DNA of 64,000 nt from an uncultured Rhodopila sp. (GCF_903944925.1 NZ_CAJATU010000121.1:16080-80079), one strand, 5' to 3'; positions 44,414 through 52,842 are shown, counted from the first letter of the stretch. The notes: generated by a model from the letters alone, not told the origin. Program-made: numbers and translations.

Positions 44414-45127
44414 TCAGAGACCGAATTTGGCCGCCAGATCTTCAATATCGGCGGCGACGACGTCCCAGTCCTGGTCGGCCGCATAGTCGCCCGCCTGATG
44501 CGGTCCATACTCCGCCGGCCGCGGGAAGAAGGCCGTCAGCAGTCCGCATCGGCGCGCCGCCGCAAGGTCGCCGTTATGCGCCGCGGCCATCATCACCTGG
44601 TCCGGCCGCAGGTCCAGCAGCCGCGTGACGCCCAGATAGGTCTCCGGGTCCGGCTTGAAGTGGCCGAACAGGTCGGAGCCGAAGATCATGTCCCAGGGGA
44701 TACGGGCGAACTTCGCCATGTTCAGCAACAGCGAGACGTTGCCGTTGCTCAGCGGCCCGATGATGAAGCGGGATTTCAGCCGGGTCAGGCCGGGCACCGA
44801 ATCCGGCCAGGGGTTCAGCCGGTGCCAGCCCAGGTTGATGTGGACGAGGTCCTCCTCCGAAAGGCCGGAGATGCCGAACTCGGCCACGAGCCGATCGAGC
44901 GAGGCGCGGTGGAGGTTGTCGAGGGTAGTCCAGGGCTGCTCGCCGTTGCGGACGCGGGCCATTGAAGGCTGGTACGCGGCACGCCATGCATCCACCAGCC
45001 TGACCCAATCGGCCTTGATCTCCCTCGCTGCGCCATAAGCCCCCAGATCGGCGATCAGGCTGGACCGCCAGTCGACGACAGTCCCGAACGTGTCGAATAC
45101 GATGGCTGCAGGGTGGGCGACGGGCAT
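44414..45127 (-). CDS. Haloacid dehalogenase, type II
   Basis: This 237-residue HAD-superfamily hydrolase has the nucleophile Asp 12 in [16 protein letters not shown], motif II in [11 protein letters not shown] (Ser/Asn), and a lysine plus acidic motif further on ([11 protein letters not shown], then [12 protein letters not shown]). Threonine-to-Phe/Gly spacing after the nucleophile is that of L-2-haloacid dehalogenases, which release halide from 2-haloalkanoates. A GAGGAG site supports ATG 45127. Many genomic members have unknown natural substrates, so dehalogenation in vivo is not assured. Confidence 0.83.
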   Translation of the reverse strand: MPVAHPAAIVFDTFGTVVDWRSSLIADLGAYGAAREIKADWVRLVDAWRAAYQPSMARVRNGEQPWTTLDNLHRASLDRLVAEFGISGLSEEDLVHINLGWHRLNPWPDSVPGLTRLKSRFIIGPLSNGNVSLLLNMAKFARIPWDMIFGSDLFGHFKPDPETYLGVTRLLDLRPDQVMMAAAHNGDLAAARRCGLLTAFFPRPAEYGPHQAGDYAADQDWDVVAADIEDLAAKFGL

Positions 45128-45612
45128 GGCGGTCTCCTCGGTCTTGAGGAAAGCGTTGCCGGGGGACTTGGTCAAGCGGTTCGGCGTGGCCCGCGGCGCC
45201 GCGCCAAAGCGACTGAAAAGGACATCACGTTGACGTTAAGAGGAACCCGCGACGGCTCGCGACAAACCTTGACCGCGAGACTGCGCAATGACCCAGTCTT
45301 TCTTCTATCAAGCCGAAGCAAAAGAGGATGCAGCCGACCCGCGAGGCAATGGCCAGCTACTCAATCTGCTTGACGGTAACTGGGTATTCCGGCTCGCAAT
45401 GCGCTTGCGCCCGGTTTTTTTTCGTGCAAGTCTGAACCTTCAGCACCGAACCCGGCCCACCGGCGGGTTCACCTTCGACTTCGTGAGCTTCCGCAAACAC
45501 CGGATTAAACGGGTCAACAGACGCGTTGCATTGTTGGAGACATCGGCGCGGCGTTCGCCGGCGCCCCCGCGCCTTTGTTACTCATGCGTCGGCACATAGT
45601 TGGGGGAACGTG
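45128..45612. other. Gene-poor stretch upstream of the repeat-protein cassette
   Basis: This 485-base stretch is less GC-rich than the flanks in places (for example 45285-45350). A 103-codon frame at 45288-45599 begins MTQSFFYQAEAKEDAADP but degenerates into an Arg-rich tail and has no clear ribosome site; I do not call it. A GCGCTTGCGC inverted repeat followed by CCGGTTTTTTTT at about 45401-45420 could be a weak plus-strand terminator. The promoter of the 45613 cassette should be in the right part. Confidence 0.4.
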
Positions 45613-45864
45613 ATGACAAGTATGGCAGAGTCGATGCGTGGTCCGCAGACAGTGCAGATTGGCGACGGCAATCGCCGGCAGCCGCCGAGCACGAGAGGCC
45701 CGCAAGATACGAAGTTGGGCAGCGGAAGTCGGCAGACCGCACCGGTTGAAGCCGCAACGAAAGCGAAAGACAGCGCAACCGACCAGCCGCCAAACAACAT
45801 GAAAGGCCCGCAGTCAGTGCGGGTTGGCGGCGGGAACCGCCAGAGCAGTCGCCAGCACACCTGA
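45613..45864 (+). CDS. Small protein with three GPQ-x-G-x-G-N-R repeats
   Basis: This 83-residue hydrophilic protein consists largely of three copies of a 14-residue unit, at residues 8-21 (MRGPQTVQIGDGNR), 27-40 (TRGPQDTKLGSGSR) and 63-76 (MKGPQSVRVGGGNR). The consensus is [MT][RK]GPQx[VT]x[ILV]GxG[NS]R. The linkers are rich in Pro, Ala, Thr and Lys. There is no Cys, Trp, Phe or Tyr, and no signal peptide or membrane span. The ATG follows a GGGGGAAC site. It is the first of three co-directional genes. A repeated core like this resembles multi-core precursor peptides or short binding repeats, but I know no described family. Confidence 0.6.
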   Translation: MTSMAESMRGPQTVQIGDGNRRQPPSTRGPQDTKLGSGSRQTAPVEAATKAKDSATDQPPNNMKGPQSVRVGGGNRQSSRQHT

Positions 45865-45884
45865 CGCACGTCGGCGCGCCCGCC

Positions 45885-46670
45885 ATGCCGGAACAGCCCC
45901 TTGTGACGTTCTACCAGCTCATTCGGCAAGCGGGCGCGCCGCACATGCAACCGCCGCGACTACCTGAACGTGCCACCCCGGACGCCGGAGGTATTCTGCC
46001 AGCGAAAGCCTACCGATATTGCGAGGCGGTACGTCAGGCAAACGCCTACGGCTATCATCTGTACGTCCCGATGGACATCGGCCTGCGTTTCGACGGTGCC
46101 GGCTTCGCATGTTCAATCGACGAGGACGGCACCGGCGCGGGACACAACTGGTGGCCGCTGGAAGGTTCGGCGCATTTTCCCGGCTTCGTTGACATCTTCA
46201 ACGCCATGGCGCCCGAATATCTGCACAATCTCGTCCCGCCGCTCATCACGCCCGGCGAAACGCATGGCATCGTGCAAATCTGGACTGGTACAATCGCCCA
46301 CACCCGCCCGGGTTGGTCCCTGCTGGTTCGCGCGCCGGTGCATGAAAACCGACGGCCGCTCGGCTATGAGGTCATCGACGGCATCATCGAGACCGATCGT
46401 TGGGGTGGCCACTTATTCGCCAACATCCGGGTGTTCCGCACCGACAAGCCGATCTTGTTACGAGCTCATCAACCGTTTGTTCAAGCGGTGCCGGTTCACC
46501 GCGCTCATTACGGCGATGATCTCCTGAACCACTTCCAGGTCCGGTGCGATACCGTACCGGACGATGTATGGCACCGCTATGGCGATGTGGTTGTCGGCAA
46601 GGCTGATGGCACGCGGCTTCTCGGTGCCTATGCGGTGGCCGTGCGCCGCCGGAGAGCTGCCGAGAAATGA
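45885..46670 (+). CDS. DUF6065-like protein of unknown function
   Basis: This 261-residue soluble protein has no signal peptide or membrane span. Its pattern (N-terminal TFYQLI, then LPAKAYRYCEAVRQANAYGYHLYVPMDIGLRFDG, and later WSLLVRAPVHENRR followed by VIDGIIETDRW) recalls the uncharacterised DUF6065 family; this match is from memory and untested. Conserved-looking aromatic and acidic residues (EDGTGAGHNWWPLEG) might form a binding pocket. It starts 20 bases after the repeat protein, and its stop overlaps the transporter start. No catalytic motif is recognised. Confidence 0.65.
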   Translation: MPEQPLVTFYQLIRQAGAPHMQPPRLPERATPDAGGILPAKAYRYCEAVRQANAYGYHLYVPMDIGLRFDGAGFACSIDEDGTGAGHNWWPLEGSAHFPGFVDIFNAMAPEYLHNLVPPLITPGETHGIVQIWTGTIAHTRPGWSLLVRAPVHENRRPLGYEVIDGIIETDRWGGHLFANIRVFRTDKPILLRAHQPFVQAVPVHRAHYGDDLLNHFQVRCDTVPDDVWHRYGDVVVGKADGTRLLGAYAVAVRRRRAAEK

Positions 46671-47527
46671 ACGGCGTTGGCCTCGGCGTCAGCCTGATGC
46701 TGGGCCAGCAGGTTTTTTTCACGGCCGAAACAATCATCGTGCATCAGATCGGCGGTTCGCTTGGCCTGATGCAGATCGCCCTGCTGCGCTGCATCGGCGG
46801 CCTTCTGCTGGTCGTCGTGCTCACGCGCGGGTGCTTGCGATCCGCGCTGACGACCGGTCAACTCCGGCTGCAGTTGGCACGCGGGTTGACCAGCGCCGGC
46901 TATCTCGGGGTGTTCGCATACAGCTTCACCGCGCTGCCGCTGACCGATGCCACTGCGCTTGGCTATGCCACCGCCCTCTACATGGTTCTATTTGCTCCGC
47001 TGCTGCTCGGCGAGCGGGTTGGCATGCAGCGATGGATTGCGGTCGGGACAGGTCTGGCCGGCGCCATGATGATTGTCAGGCCGGGCTTTCAAACGTTTTC
47101 CACCGCCTATCTCTGGGTTCTCGCCGGCACCGCTTTGAACGGTCTCGCAACGGTCCTGACGGCGCTGTTGCAGCGGCGCGATTCCCCCCTGACCGTCATG
47201 CTGTATCTGAACCTGGTTGGTATTTTTTGTTTCATGCCCGGTGCGGCATACAGCGCATCGAGCGCCCGGCTGTCACCCTGGATGTTCGGGCTGCTGGTGT
47301 TTGGTCCGGTCGGACAATATCTTGGCATCCTCGCCCTGCGATATGCTGAAGTCTCGACTCTGGCACCCTGCAACTATATCCGCCTGGTCCTGGCCAGCGC
47401 CGCCGCATTTCTCATTTTCGGCGAAGCGCCCGACGGGTGGAGCATCGCCGGGGCCAGCATCATTTTCGCGGGTTGCGTTTTGGCCGTTCCGGCGCCTCGC
47501 CGGGCGATCGGTAGCGTAACAAAATGA
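46667..47527 (+). CDS. EamA/DMT family transporter
   Basis: This 286-residue membrane protein has ten predicted spans in two EamA repeats (first around SLMLGQQVFFTAETIIVHQIGG to about 130, second from about 150). The family exports or imports metabolites such as amino acids and nucleotides. ATG 46667 overlaps the stop of the DUF6065-like gene (ATGA), so the two are translationally coupled. The coupling suggests that the transporter moves a product or substrate of the cassette. The substrate is unknown. Confidence 0.82.
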   Translation: MNGVGLGVSLMLGQQVFFTAETIIVHQIGGSLGLMQIALLRCIGGLLLVVVLTRGCLRSALTTGQLRLQLARGLTSAGYLGVFAYSFTALPLTDATALGYATALYMVLFAPLLLGERVGMQRWIAVGTGLAGAMMIVRPGFQTFSTAYLWVLAGTALNGLATVLTALLQRRDSPLTVMLYLNLVGIFCFMPGAAYSASSARLSPWMFGLLVFGPVGQYLGILALRYAEVSTLAPCNYIRLVLASAAAFLIFGEAPDGWSIAGASIIFAGCVLAVPAPRRAIGSVTK

Positions 47528-47560
47528 CTCTGTCCCAATTTGCTGTAACCGGCACCGGTG

Positions 47561-48706
47561 TCAGCGCCGCAGCCATCCCAGCAACGGCCGCCACAGCTCC
47601 GTCTCCGCCCGGGCGCCCGCGGCCATGCTGATATGGCCGGCCGCCGGCTGGTGCAGCACTGCACCGGAGATGGCGCGAGCCAGAGGAAGTGCGGATTCCG
47701 GCGGCACGATGCGGTCGCGCCCCGGCACCGCGACAAAGGTCGGCGTCCGGATCAACTCCGGCCGGACCGGCAGCCCGGCAATCCGCCACAGGCCGCGGTT
47801 CGGCGCGTTCTCCCCGTACCACTCGCCCAGGCAGGACCGCGCCACCTCCGCCGCCAGCGGTACCCCGTCATTCAGCCAGTCTTCCAGCGCGACGAACAGC
47901 TTCGCCCGTGCGCTGTCCTGCCGGAGGCCGGCGAAGGCGCGGTATTTTTCGGCCACCCCCCAGGGGTCGAGCAGCGCGAACAACGTCTGCAGCACATCGA
48001 CCGGCAAGGTCCGGCTGAAGGCGAAAGCCGGTTCCAGCAGCGGCAGCATCGACGCCGCGGCCAGCGCCCGTTCCGGATCGGGGGCATGGAAGTCCCAGGG
48101 CGCCGCCAGCAGGGCCAGGCCGCTGATCAGGTCCGGCCGGCGCTGCGCCGCCGCCACCGCGAGCGTGCCGCCCATGCAGTATCCCGCCAACACCGGCGGC
48201 GTTCCGGCGATTCGCGCCGCCTCGGTCATCGCGCGCTCCAACCGCCCGGCGACATAGTCCGTCACGCTGAACCGCCGCTCGATCTCGCCCGGCCAGCCCC
48301 AGTCCAGCAGCAGCGGCCGGACGCCGTGCGCCGCCAGCCAGCGCAGCATCGAATTGCCCTCCGCCAGGTCGAGCACATAGGCGCGATTGATCAGACTGGG
48401 CACGAACAGCACCGGCTGGCCGCCGCCGCTGCCATAGTCCAGCAGCCGCGAATCGCCCTCCGCCCAGACCGCGGGCGGATCGGCCAGCGTGCGCTCCCAC
48501 GGATGCCGCCGGTAGGCTGCGATTCCCTCGATCAGCGCGGAATCCTGTTCCAGCGTCTCCAGCCACACCTCGGCCGGGAACGACGCTTCAAGGTTTCCGT
48601 CGCGGACGGCGCTTTGGATTGACTGGAGGATCTCCGCCACGTTCGATGTCGGCCAGTCGGCGTTCCAGAGCGGCGACGTGGCGCGCGAGACGTTCGATCT
48701 CAGCAT
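47561..48706 (-). CDS. phaC: PHA synthase-like alpha/beta hydrolase (class III PhaC-like)
   Basis: This protein of about 381 residues has the PHA-synthase form of the lipase box, AGYCMGGT, with Cys in place of Ser as nucleophile. It also has FVPSLINRAYVLDL, PLLLDWGWPGE and the catalytic Asp/His regions VAVPGRDRIVPPESA and PAAGHISMA, as in class III PhaC. Its size also fits class III. The frame is open to 48784; the start is uncertain (ATG 48706 is used here, GTG 48640 is possible) because it overlaps the end of the PhaE-like gene. Some related proteins are hydrolases, so polymerase function is likely rather than proven. Confidence 0.72.
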   Translation of the reverse strand: MLRSNVSRATSPLWNADWPTSNVAEILQSIQSAVRDGNLEASFPAEVWLETLEQDSALIEGIAAYRRHPWERTLADPPAVWAEGDSRLLDYGSGGGQPVLFVPSLINRAYVLDLAEGNSMLRWLAAHGVRPLLLDWGWPGEIERRFSVTDYVAGRLERAMTEAARIAGTPPVLAGYCMGGTLAVAAAQRRPDLISGLALLAAPWDFHAPDPERALAAASMLPLLEPAFAFSRTLPVDVLQTLFALLDPWGVAEKYRAFAGLRQDSARAKLFVALEDWLNDGVPLAAEVARSCLGEWYGENAPNRGLWRIAGLPVRPELIRTPTFVAVPGRDRIVPPESALPLARAISGAVLHQPAAGHISMAAGARAETELWRPLLGWLRR

Positions 48707-49058
48707 CGCGAGCGTCAGGTGCAGCAGCAGCGGGCGCGGCCCGCGGCGCATCAGCGGCCCCGGCGCCTCGGGCCGCCTGGTCATGCCGCCCGGGTGGCCA
48801 TTGGGGCGGTATCGCGCGCAGGGAGGCGGCCATGGTGCCGGCCCATAGCGCCATCATGGTCTGCCACGTTTCGCGCATCTCGGGATCCGCCGCCATCGCG
48901 CTGAGCTCGCTTTGCCACAGCGTGATCCAGTCCTGCGCCAGCCCCCGCGCGCGGGATGCAGCCTGGCCAGGGCCGTTGGCGCCGTTGCCTGGCCTCCCGC
49001 TCGAGTCGCAACCATCCGTGTCGTGTCCGGTACTGTCCAAACCGGTGTCGACTCCCAT
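48588..49058 (-). CDS. PhaE-like subunit or short phasin-like protein
   Basis: This 156-residue protein has LAQDWITLWQSELSAMAADPEMRETWQTMMALW (about 41-73; helical), a Pro/Ala linker, and a C-terminal coiled coil (EIERLARHVAALERRLADIE). This arrangement resembles the C-terminal part of PhaE, the non-catalytic subunit of class III PHA synthases, but it is much shorter than the usual 350 or so residues. Its last ~120 bases overlap the PhaC-like frame. The gene order PhaE-like then PhaC-like supports a synthase complex. A granule-binding role is the alternative. Confidence 0.55.
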   Translation of the reverse strand: MGVDTGLDSTGHDTDGCDSSGRPGNGANGPGQAASRARGLAQDWITLWQSELSAMAADPEMRETWQTMMALWAGTMAASLRAIPPQWPPGRHDQAARGAGAADAPRAAPAAAAPDARDAEIERLARHVAALERRLADIERGGDPPVNPKRRPRRKP

Positions 49059-49207
49059 GAGTCATCCATCCTCCTCGCGCCCGGACCATAGGCGCGTCGG
49101 CTCGGCGGCGAAACGTCAAACCGGCGCGCGCCGTGTGGCCGAGCACGGAATCAGTCTATCGCAGTTGCGAGATAGGCGTTAGATAGGGGGGCAATTGCGA
49201 GGTGTGC

Positions 49208-49801
49208 ATGTCTGTACCCGTTGAGGCCATCACGGAGACGGCGGACGCTGATAAGCCTCCGGTCGTAGTGAAGAAATACGCCAACCGGCGTTTATATAAT
49301 ACCGAAAGTTCCAGCTACATAACGCTGGACAACCTGGCGGACATGGTCCGGCTCGGGCGGGACTTTGTCGTCTACGACGCGAAAAGCGGCGACGACATCA
49401 CCCGCGGCGTGCTGACGCAGATCATCGTCGAAGAAGAGGGCAAGGGCCAGAACCTGTTGCCCACCAACTTCTTACGTCAGTTGATCGGCTTGTACGGCGG
49501 TTCGATGCAGGGCTTGGTGCCGAAGTATCTTGAACATGCGATGACATCTTTTGCCGAGCAGCAGGAGCAGATTCGCACCGCGATGCAGAAGACCATGGGC
49601 ACCCTGTTCCCGTTCGGCAACATCGAGGAAGTCGGGCGGCAGAACATGGCGATGATGGAGCGTGCGTTCAGCATGTTCACGCCGTTCTATCGCGGCGCCG
49701 AGCCGGCCAACCAGGCCGATTCGCAGCAATCCGAGATCGAGGCGCTGAAAGCCGAGAACGAGCGTCTGCGCCAGGAGCTGGCGGCGGCCAAGGCGCGCTG
49801 A
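49208..49801 (+). CDS. phaR: Polyhydroxyalkanoate synthesis repressor PhaR
   Basis: PhaR binds DNA and PHA granules and represses phasin and synthesis genes when no polymer is present. The 197-residue protein has the conserved N-terminal domain VVKKYANRRLYNTESSSYITLDNLADMVR (about 22-50), then DITRGVLTQIIVEEE, and a C-terminal coiled coil (EIEALKAENERLRQELAAAKAR). The ATG at 49208 has a GAGG site. It is divergent from the PhaE/PhaC-like genes across about 150 bases, where its own operator is expected. Confidence 0.93.
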   Translation: MSVPVEAITETADADKPPVVVKKYANRRLYNTESSSYITLDNLADMVRLGRDFVVYDAKSGDDITRGVLTQIIVEEEGKGQNLLPTNFLRQLIGLYGGSMQGLVPKYLEHAMTSFAEQQEQIRTAMQKTMGTLFPFGNIEEVGRQNMAMMERAFSMFTPFYRGAEPANQADSQQSEIEALKAENERLRQELAAAKAR

Positions 49802-49838
49802 GCCAAACCGCGTCGCCTGATTAAGCGCCGCGGCAACG

Positions 49839-49921
49839 GCATTTCCCCCCGTCATGGTGCGCGCAGGCGCACCATCCACGCCTTGCGGTGCCGGTTGCGA
49901 CGGCCTTCGCCCGTTTGGTAT
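49839..49921. repeat. REP-like element related to the one at 5607
   Basis: A perfect 9-bp hairpin (ATGGTGCGC 49854-49862 with GCGCACCAT 49867-49875, 4-base loop) is embedded in CCGTCATGG and CCATCCACGCC flanks. The 5607 element has matching flanks (CCGTCATGG and CCATCCATGCC) when read on the minus strand. The right end TTGGTAT (49915-49921) matches the TTGGTAT end of the first element. It lies between the convergent phaR and trpF genes and may also act as terminator. Confidence 0.45.
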
Positions 49922-49950
49922 CAGCGGCAATGCAGGCCGTCGGGTGCGCC

Positions 49951-50571
49951 TTAACCCTTCGCGGCGCTGATAAACCTGCGGATCAACTCCGGATCCTTGA
50001 CCCCCTTCGTCCGCTCCACGCCGGAGGACACGTCCACCGCCGACGCTCCGGTCTGTCGCACGGCGACAGCGACGTTATCCACCGTGAGTCCGCCTGCAAG
50101 CAGCCATGGCGCCGACCCCTTCCACCCTTGCAAAATGCTCCAGTCGAAGCACGCCGCATTGCCGCCCGGCCGATCGGCGCCTGCGGGAGGCTTGGCTTCT
50201 ATGACCAGACCGTCGGCGCCGCCCGCATCGTCCGGAAGATCGGCCCGGGCACTGACCCCGACCGCCCGCCATATCGGCAGACCGAACCGCTCCCGGATCG
50301 CCGGCAGAGCCTCTACCGCGCCGTAGATCTGCAGGACATCCAGCTTGAGATGATCAAGCACATCGGCGATGGCAGCCACGGTCGGTTCGACGAACAGACC
50401 CACGCGCGGCGGCCCGCCGGCGAGCCGGGCGGACAGGCTGGCGGCGGTGGTCGCGGTGACGAACCGGGGGGAGGGGGGGAAGAAGACAAACCCGACCCAG
50501 TCCGCACCGTTCTCGACCGCCGCCTCAAAACCGGCCGGGCCGTTGATGCCGCATATCTTTACCCGGATCAT
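49951..50571 (-). CDS. trpF: Phosphoribosylanthranilate isomerase
   Basis: TrpF performs the third step of tryptophan synthesis from anthranilate. The 206-residue TIM barrel begins MIRVKICGI (catalytic Cys 7), has GADWVGFVFFPPSPR (about 23-37), and ends with the phosphate site LAGGLTVDNV and the catalytic Asp in AVDVSSGVE. Its start overlaps the pyrF stop by 4 bases. trpB and trpA, often downstream in related genomes, are not here; the next gene converges. Confidence 0.94.
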   Translation of the reverse strand: MIRVKICGINGPAGFEAAVENGADWVGFVFFPPSPRFVTATTAASLSARLAGGPPRVGLFVEPTVAAIADVLDHLKLDVLQIYGAVEALPAIRERFGLPIWRAVGVSARADLPDDAGGADGLVIEAKPPAGADRPGGNAACFDWSILQGWKGSAPWLLAGGLTVDNVAVAVRQTGASAVDVSSGVERTKGVKDPELIRRFISAAKG

Positions 50572-51263
50572 CGGATGCTGGCCGCAATCGCCGCCGCCGC
50601 CGCGCCCGGATCCGCCGCCCCGGTTATCGGGCGGCCGACGACAATCCAATCGGCGCCCTCGGCCACCGCGCGGGCCGGGGTCATCGTCCGCGCCTGATCC
50701 CCGGCGGAGTCACCGTCCGGCCTGATTCCCGGCACCACCAACTTTGCCCACGGACCAAGCGCCTGCCGCAGCATCGCCACCTCCAGCGGGCTGCACACCA
50801 GCCCGTCGGCGCCTGATTCGATGGCCAGACGCCCGAGCCGAAGCACCTGTTCGGCCGGGGTGGCAGCGACACCGACATCATGCAAAGCCGCCTCATCCAG
50901 GCTTGTCAGCACCGTCACCGCCAGGATCATCGGCCGATCGGCGGCGGCCGAAAGGGCAGCCTGGTGCGCGGCCTGGATCATGGCGGCTCCGCCGGATGCG
51001 TGGATGGTCAGCATGCGGGGCCGCAGCGGCAGCACCGCGCGGACTCCGCCCGCCACCGTGTTCGGAATGTCGTGCAGCTTCAGGTCGAGGAAAATCGGCG
51101 CGCCGGTGATGCCGTGAAACCCGGCGGCGCCGTTCGCCAGAAAAAACTCCAGCCCGAGCTTCAGCAGCCCGGCATGCGGCGCGACGGCATCGGCCCAGGC
51201 ACGCGCCCGGGCCTCATCGACCGTGTCCAGAGCGACAATCAGCCGCCCGCCGGCCGCCATCAT
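50568..51263 (-). CDS. pyrF: Orotidine 5'-phosphate decarboxylase
   Basis: PyrF makes UMP from OMP, the last step of pyrimidine synthesis. The 231-residue barrel has LIVALDTVDEA at the start, the catalytic Asp-Lys-Asp array in FLDLKLHDIPNT (about 58-69), and the phosphate-binding end VPGIRPDG and VVGRPITGA. It overlaps lapA upstream and trpF downstream by 4 bases each, so the three form one translational unit. Confidence 0.94.
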   Translation of the reverse strand: MMAAGGRLIVALDTVDEARARAWADAVAPHAGLLKLGLEFFLANGAAGFHGITGAPIFLDLKLHDIPNTVAGGVRAVLPLRPRMLTIHASGGAAMIQAAHQAALSAAADRPMILAVTVLTSLDEAALHDVGVAATPAEQVLRLGRLAIESGADGLVCSPLEVAMLRQALGPWAKLVVPGIRPDGDSAGDQARTMTPARAVAEGADWIVVGRPITGAADPGAAAAAIAASIR

Positions 51264-51562
51264 GCTGCCGGCGGCAGTGCTGCGCCGGTGCGCGCCTTCA
51301 GGCTGTCAACGTGGGCTTCGAGCAGGCGAACCTTGCGCTCCGCCCGCCGCGCGCGGCGCCGGTGGGTCAGTGCCGAGAACCAGACCATGAAAGCCCCGAG
51401 CAGGAACCCGATCGCCAGGGCAACAAGGATGGCGATCGACAGCGGCACATCGTGCAGGCTGTAATCCGTCGGCCACAGCGCGAGCACCACGGGCTCCTCG
51501 TTCGACAGCGCAAACAGGACCAGCGGAACAGTGACGATCAAGGTAATGAGCAGAAACAGCAT
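51260..51562 (-). CDS. LapA-domain membrane protein
   Basis: This 100-residue protein has two transmembrane helices (about 1-20 and 42-64) around the motif LFALSNEEPVVLALWPTDYSLHDVPLS, which is the LapA (DUF1049) signature, and a cytoplasmic basic helix with RRRARRAERKVRLLEAHVDSL. LapA proteins act in lipopolysaccharide assembly control with LapB. In many alphaproteobacteria the gene stands between ihfB and pyrF, as here. Its stop overlaps the pyrF start. Confidence 0.85.
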   Translation of the reverse strand: MLFLLITLIVTVPLVLFALSNEEPVVLALWPTDYSLHDVPLSIAILVALAIGFLLGAFMVWFSALTHRRRARRAERKVRLLEAHVDSLKARTGAALPPAA

Positions 51563-51582
51563 AACCGCCGAGAACTCCTTTT

Positions 51583-51903
51583 TCAGGCCTGTTTGCGTTC
51601 CGCAGTCACCGCCCGGGGCGATTTGCCGGTGTTGACGCGCTGCCTGAGTTCCTTGCCGGCCTTGAAGAAAGGAACCGATTTTTCGTCCACCGAAACCGAC
51701 TCGCCGGTGCGCGGGTTGCGTCCGGTACGCGCTTCGCGGTGCTTGACGGTGAACGCGCCGAAGCCGCGGAGTTCCACGCGTTCTCCCCGCGCCAGGGCAT
51801 AGGTTATTTCCTCGAAGATGGTGGCCACGATGGTTTCCACATCCTGCCCACGCAGATGCGGATTGGCAGTTGCCAATTCCGCGATCAGTTCAGATTTGGT
51901 CAA
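51583..51903 (-). CDS. ihfB: Integration host factor beta subunit
   Basis: IHF bends DNA as an alpha/beta heterodimer. The 106-residue protein is a typical HU/IHF fold with [32 protein letters not shown] (about 41-72), which contains the beta-arm and the proline that intercalates into DNA. The N-terminus ([11 protein letters not shown]) and position after sppA and rpsA match ihfB. It has about 12 residues more than the E. coli protein, at the basic C-terminus ([13 protein letters not shown]). It is relevant to the sigma-54 promoter at 62888, where IHF often assists. Confidence 0.92.
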   Translation of the reverse strand: MTKSELIAELATANPHLRGQDVETIVATIFEEITYALARGERVELRGFGAFTVKHREARTGRNPRTGESVSVDEKSVPFFKAGKELRQRVNTGKSPRAVTAERKQA

Positions 51904-51918
51904 ATGCGCCCCCGAGAA

Positions 51919-52842
51919 TCAGTTCCCGGAACGTTGCCAGATAGCGAGGGGTCCGTCAAGACTAAGGCTTTGTGAAATCAGCATTTTCCACAGGCCCTGA
52001 AACACCGGATTTAGCTGCCCGGACAGCGCCTGCCGGGCGAAGCCGCTGCTCTGCAAATCCTCGATCGGCAGGCTGGCGGAAACGCCCTTTTCGGCCGCCA
52101 GCCAGTCCTTCGCCTCCCGCTCCCCGCCGATGGCATCCACCAGGCCCAGGGCCAAAGCCTGCCGCCCGGTATAGGGACGGCCATCCGCCAGCGGGCGGAT
52201 TTTGGCTTCGTCCATGTGGCGGCCCGCCGCCACCATGCCGACGAACTGGTCATACATATCGTCGACCAGACCTTGCAGGACGACTTTGCCCTCGGGCGAC
52301 AACGGCCGCACCAGGCTGGGCTCATCCTTCAAAGGTCCGGAGCGGACGACTTCCGCACTGATCCCCACCTTGTTCAGCAGACCGGATACCTCCCCGGTTT
52401 GCAGCAGCACGCCGATGGAGCCGGTCAGGGTCGATTCACGTGCGTAGATCCGGGTGGCGGGCACCGCGATCATGTAGCCCGCGGAGGCGGCCAGCCCGCG
52501 CATCACCGCCACGACCGGCTTCCGCGCGGACACCCGCGTGATCGCATCGTGGATGGTCTCACCGCCGGAGACGCTGCCCCCGGGGCTGTTGATCGACAGG
52601 ATCACCGCCTTGACCGAATTATCCCCGGCCAGGTCGTCGATCGCCTCGGTCAGCTTGCGATCCTCGGTGATCAGCCCATCGACCGTGACGCGGGCGATAT
52701 GGGCGCCGGACGGCGTCCATCCCGCGCCCTTCGCCCCGGCCAGCAGCGCAGCGACCACGGCAATCACCGCGCCCACACGCCAAAAGTTCAGGCGGCGCTT
52801 GAGGCGCCGCCTGTCCAGTAGCAAATCGGTCTCCAGCGACAT
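51919..52842 (-). CDS. sppA: Signal peptide peptidase SppA (short form)
   Basis: SppA is a membrane-bound serine protease that degrades leftover signal peptides. The 307-residue protein has one N-terminal transmembrane helix (about 22-38). ILSINSPGGSVSGGE (about 81-95) forms the oxyanion region, and the Ser/Lys dyad is Ser 120 (LAASAGYMIAV) and probably Lys 158 (LLNKVGI). The size fits the short S49 form. ATG 52842 is 17 bases downstream of the rpsA stop. Confidence 0.9.
   Translation of the reverse strand: MSLETDLLLDRRRLKRRLNFWRVGAVIAVVAALLAGAKGAGWTPSGAHIARVTVDGLITEDRKLTEAIDDLAGDNSVKAVILSINSPGGSVSGGETIHDAITRVSARKPVVAVMRGLAASAGYMIAVPATRIYARESTLTGSIGVLLQTGEVSGLLNKVGISAEVVRSGPLKDEPSLVRPLSPEGKVVLQGLVDDMYDQFVGMVAAGRHMDEAKIRPLADGRPYTGRQALALGLVDAIGGEREAKDWLAAEKGVSASLPIEDLQSSGFARQALSGQLNPVFQGLWKMLISQSLSLDGPLAIWQRSGN

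Noticed and set aside
45288..45599. 103-codon frame before the repeat-protein cassette
   Set aside because: No ribosome site, Arg-rich C-terminal half and no recognisable features; it is only possible, so it is mentioned in the gap entry and not called.
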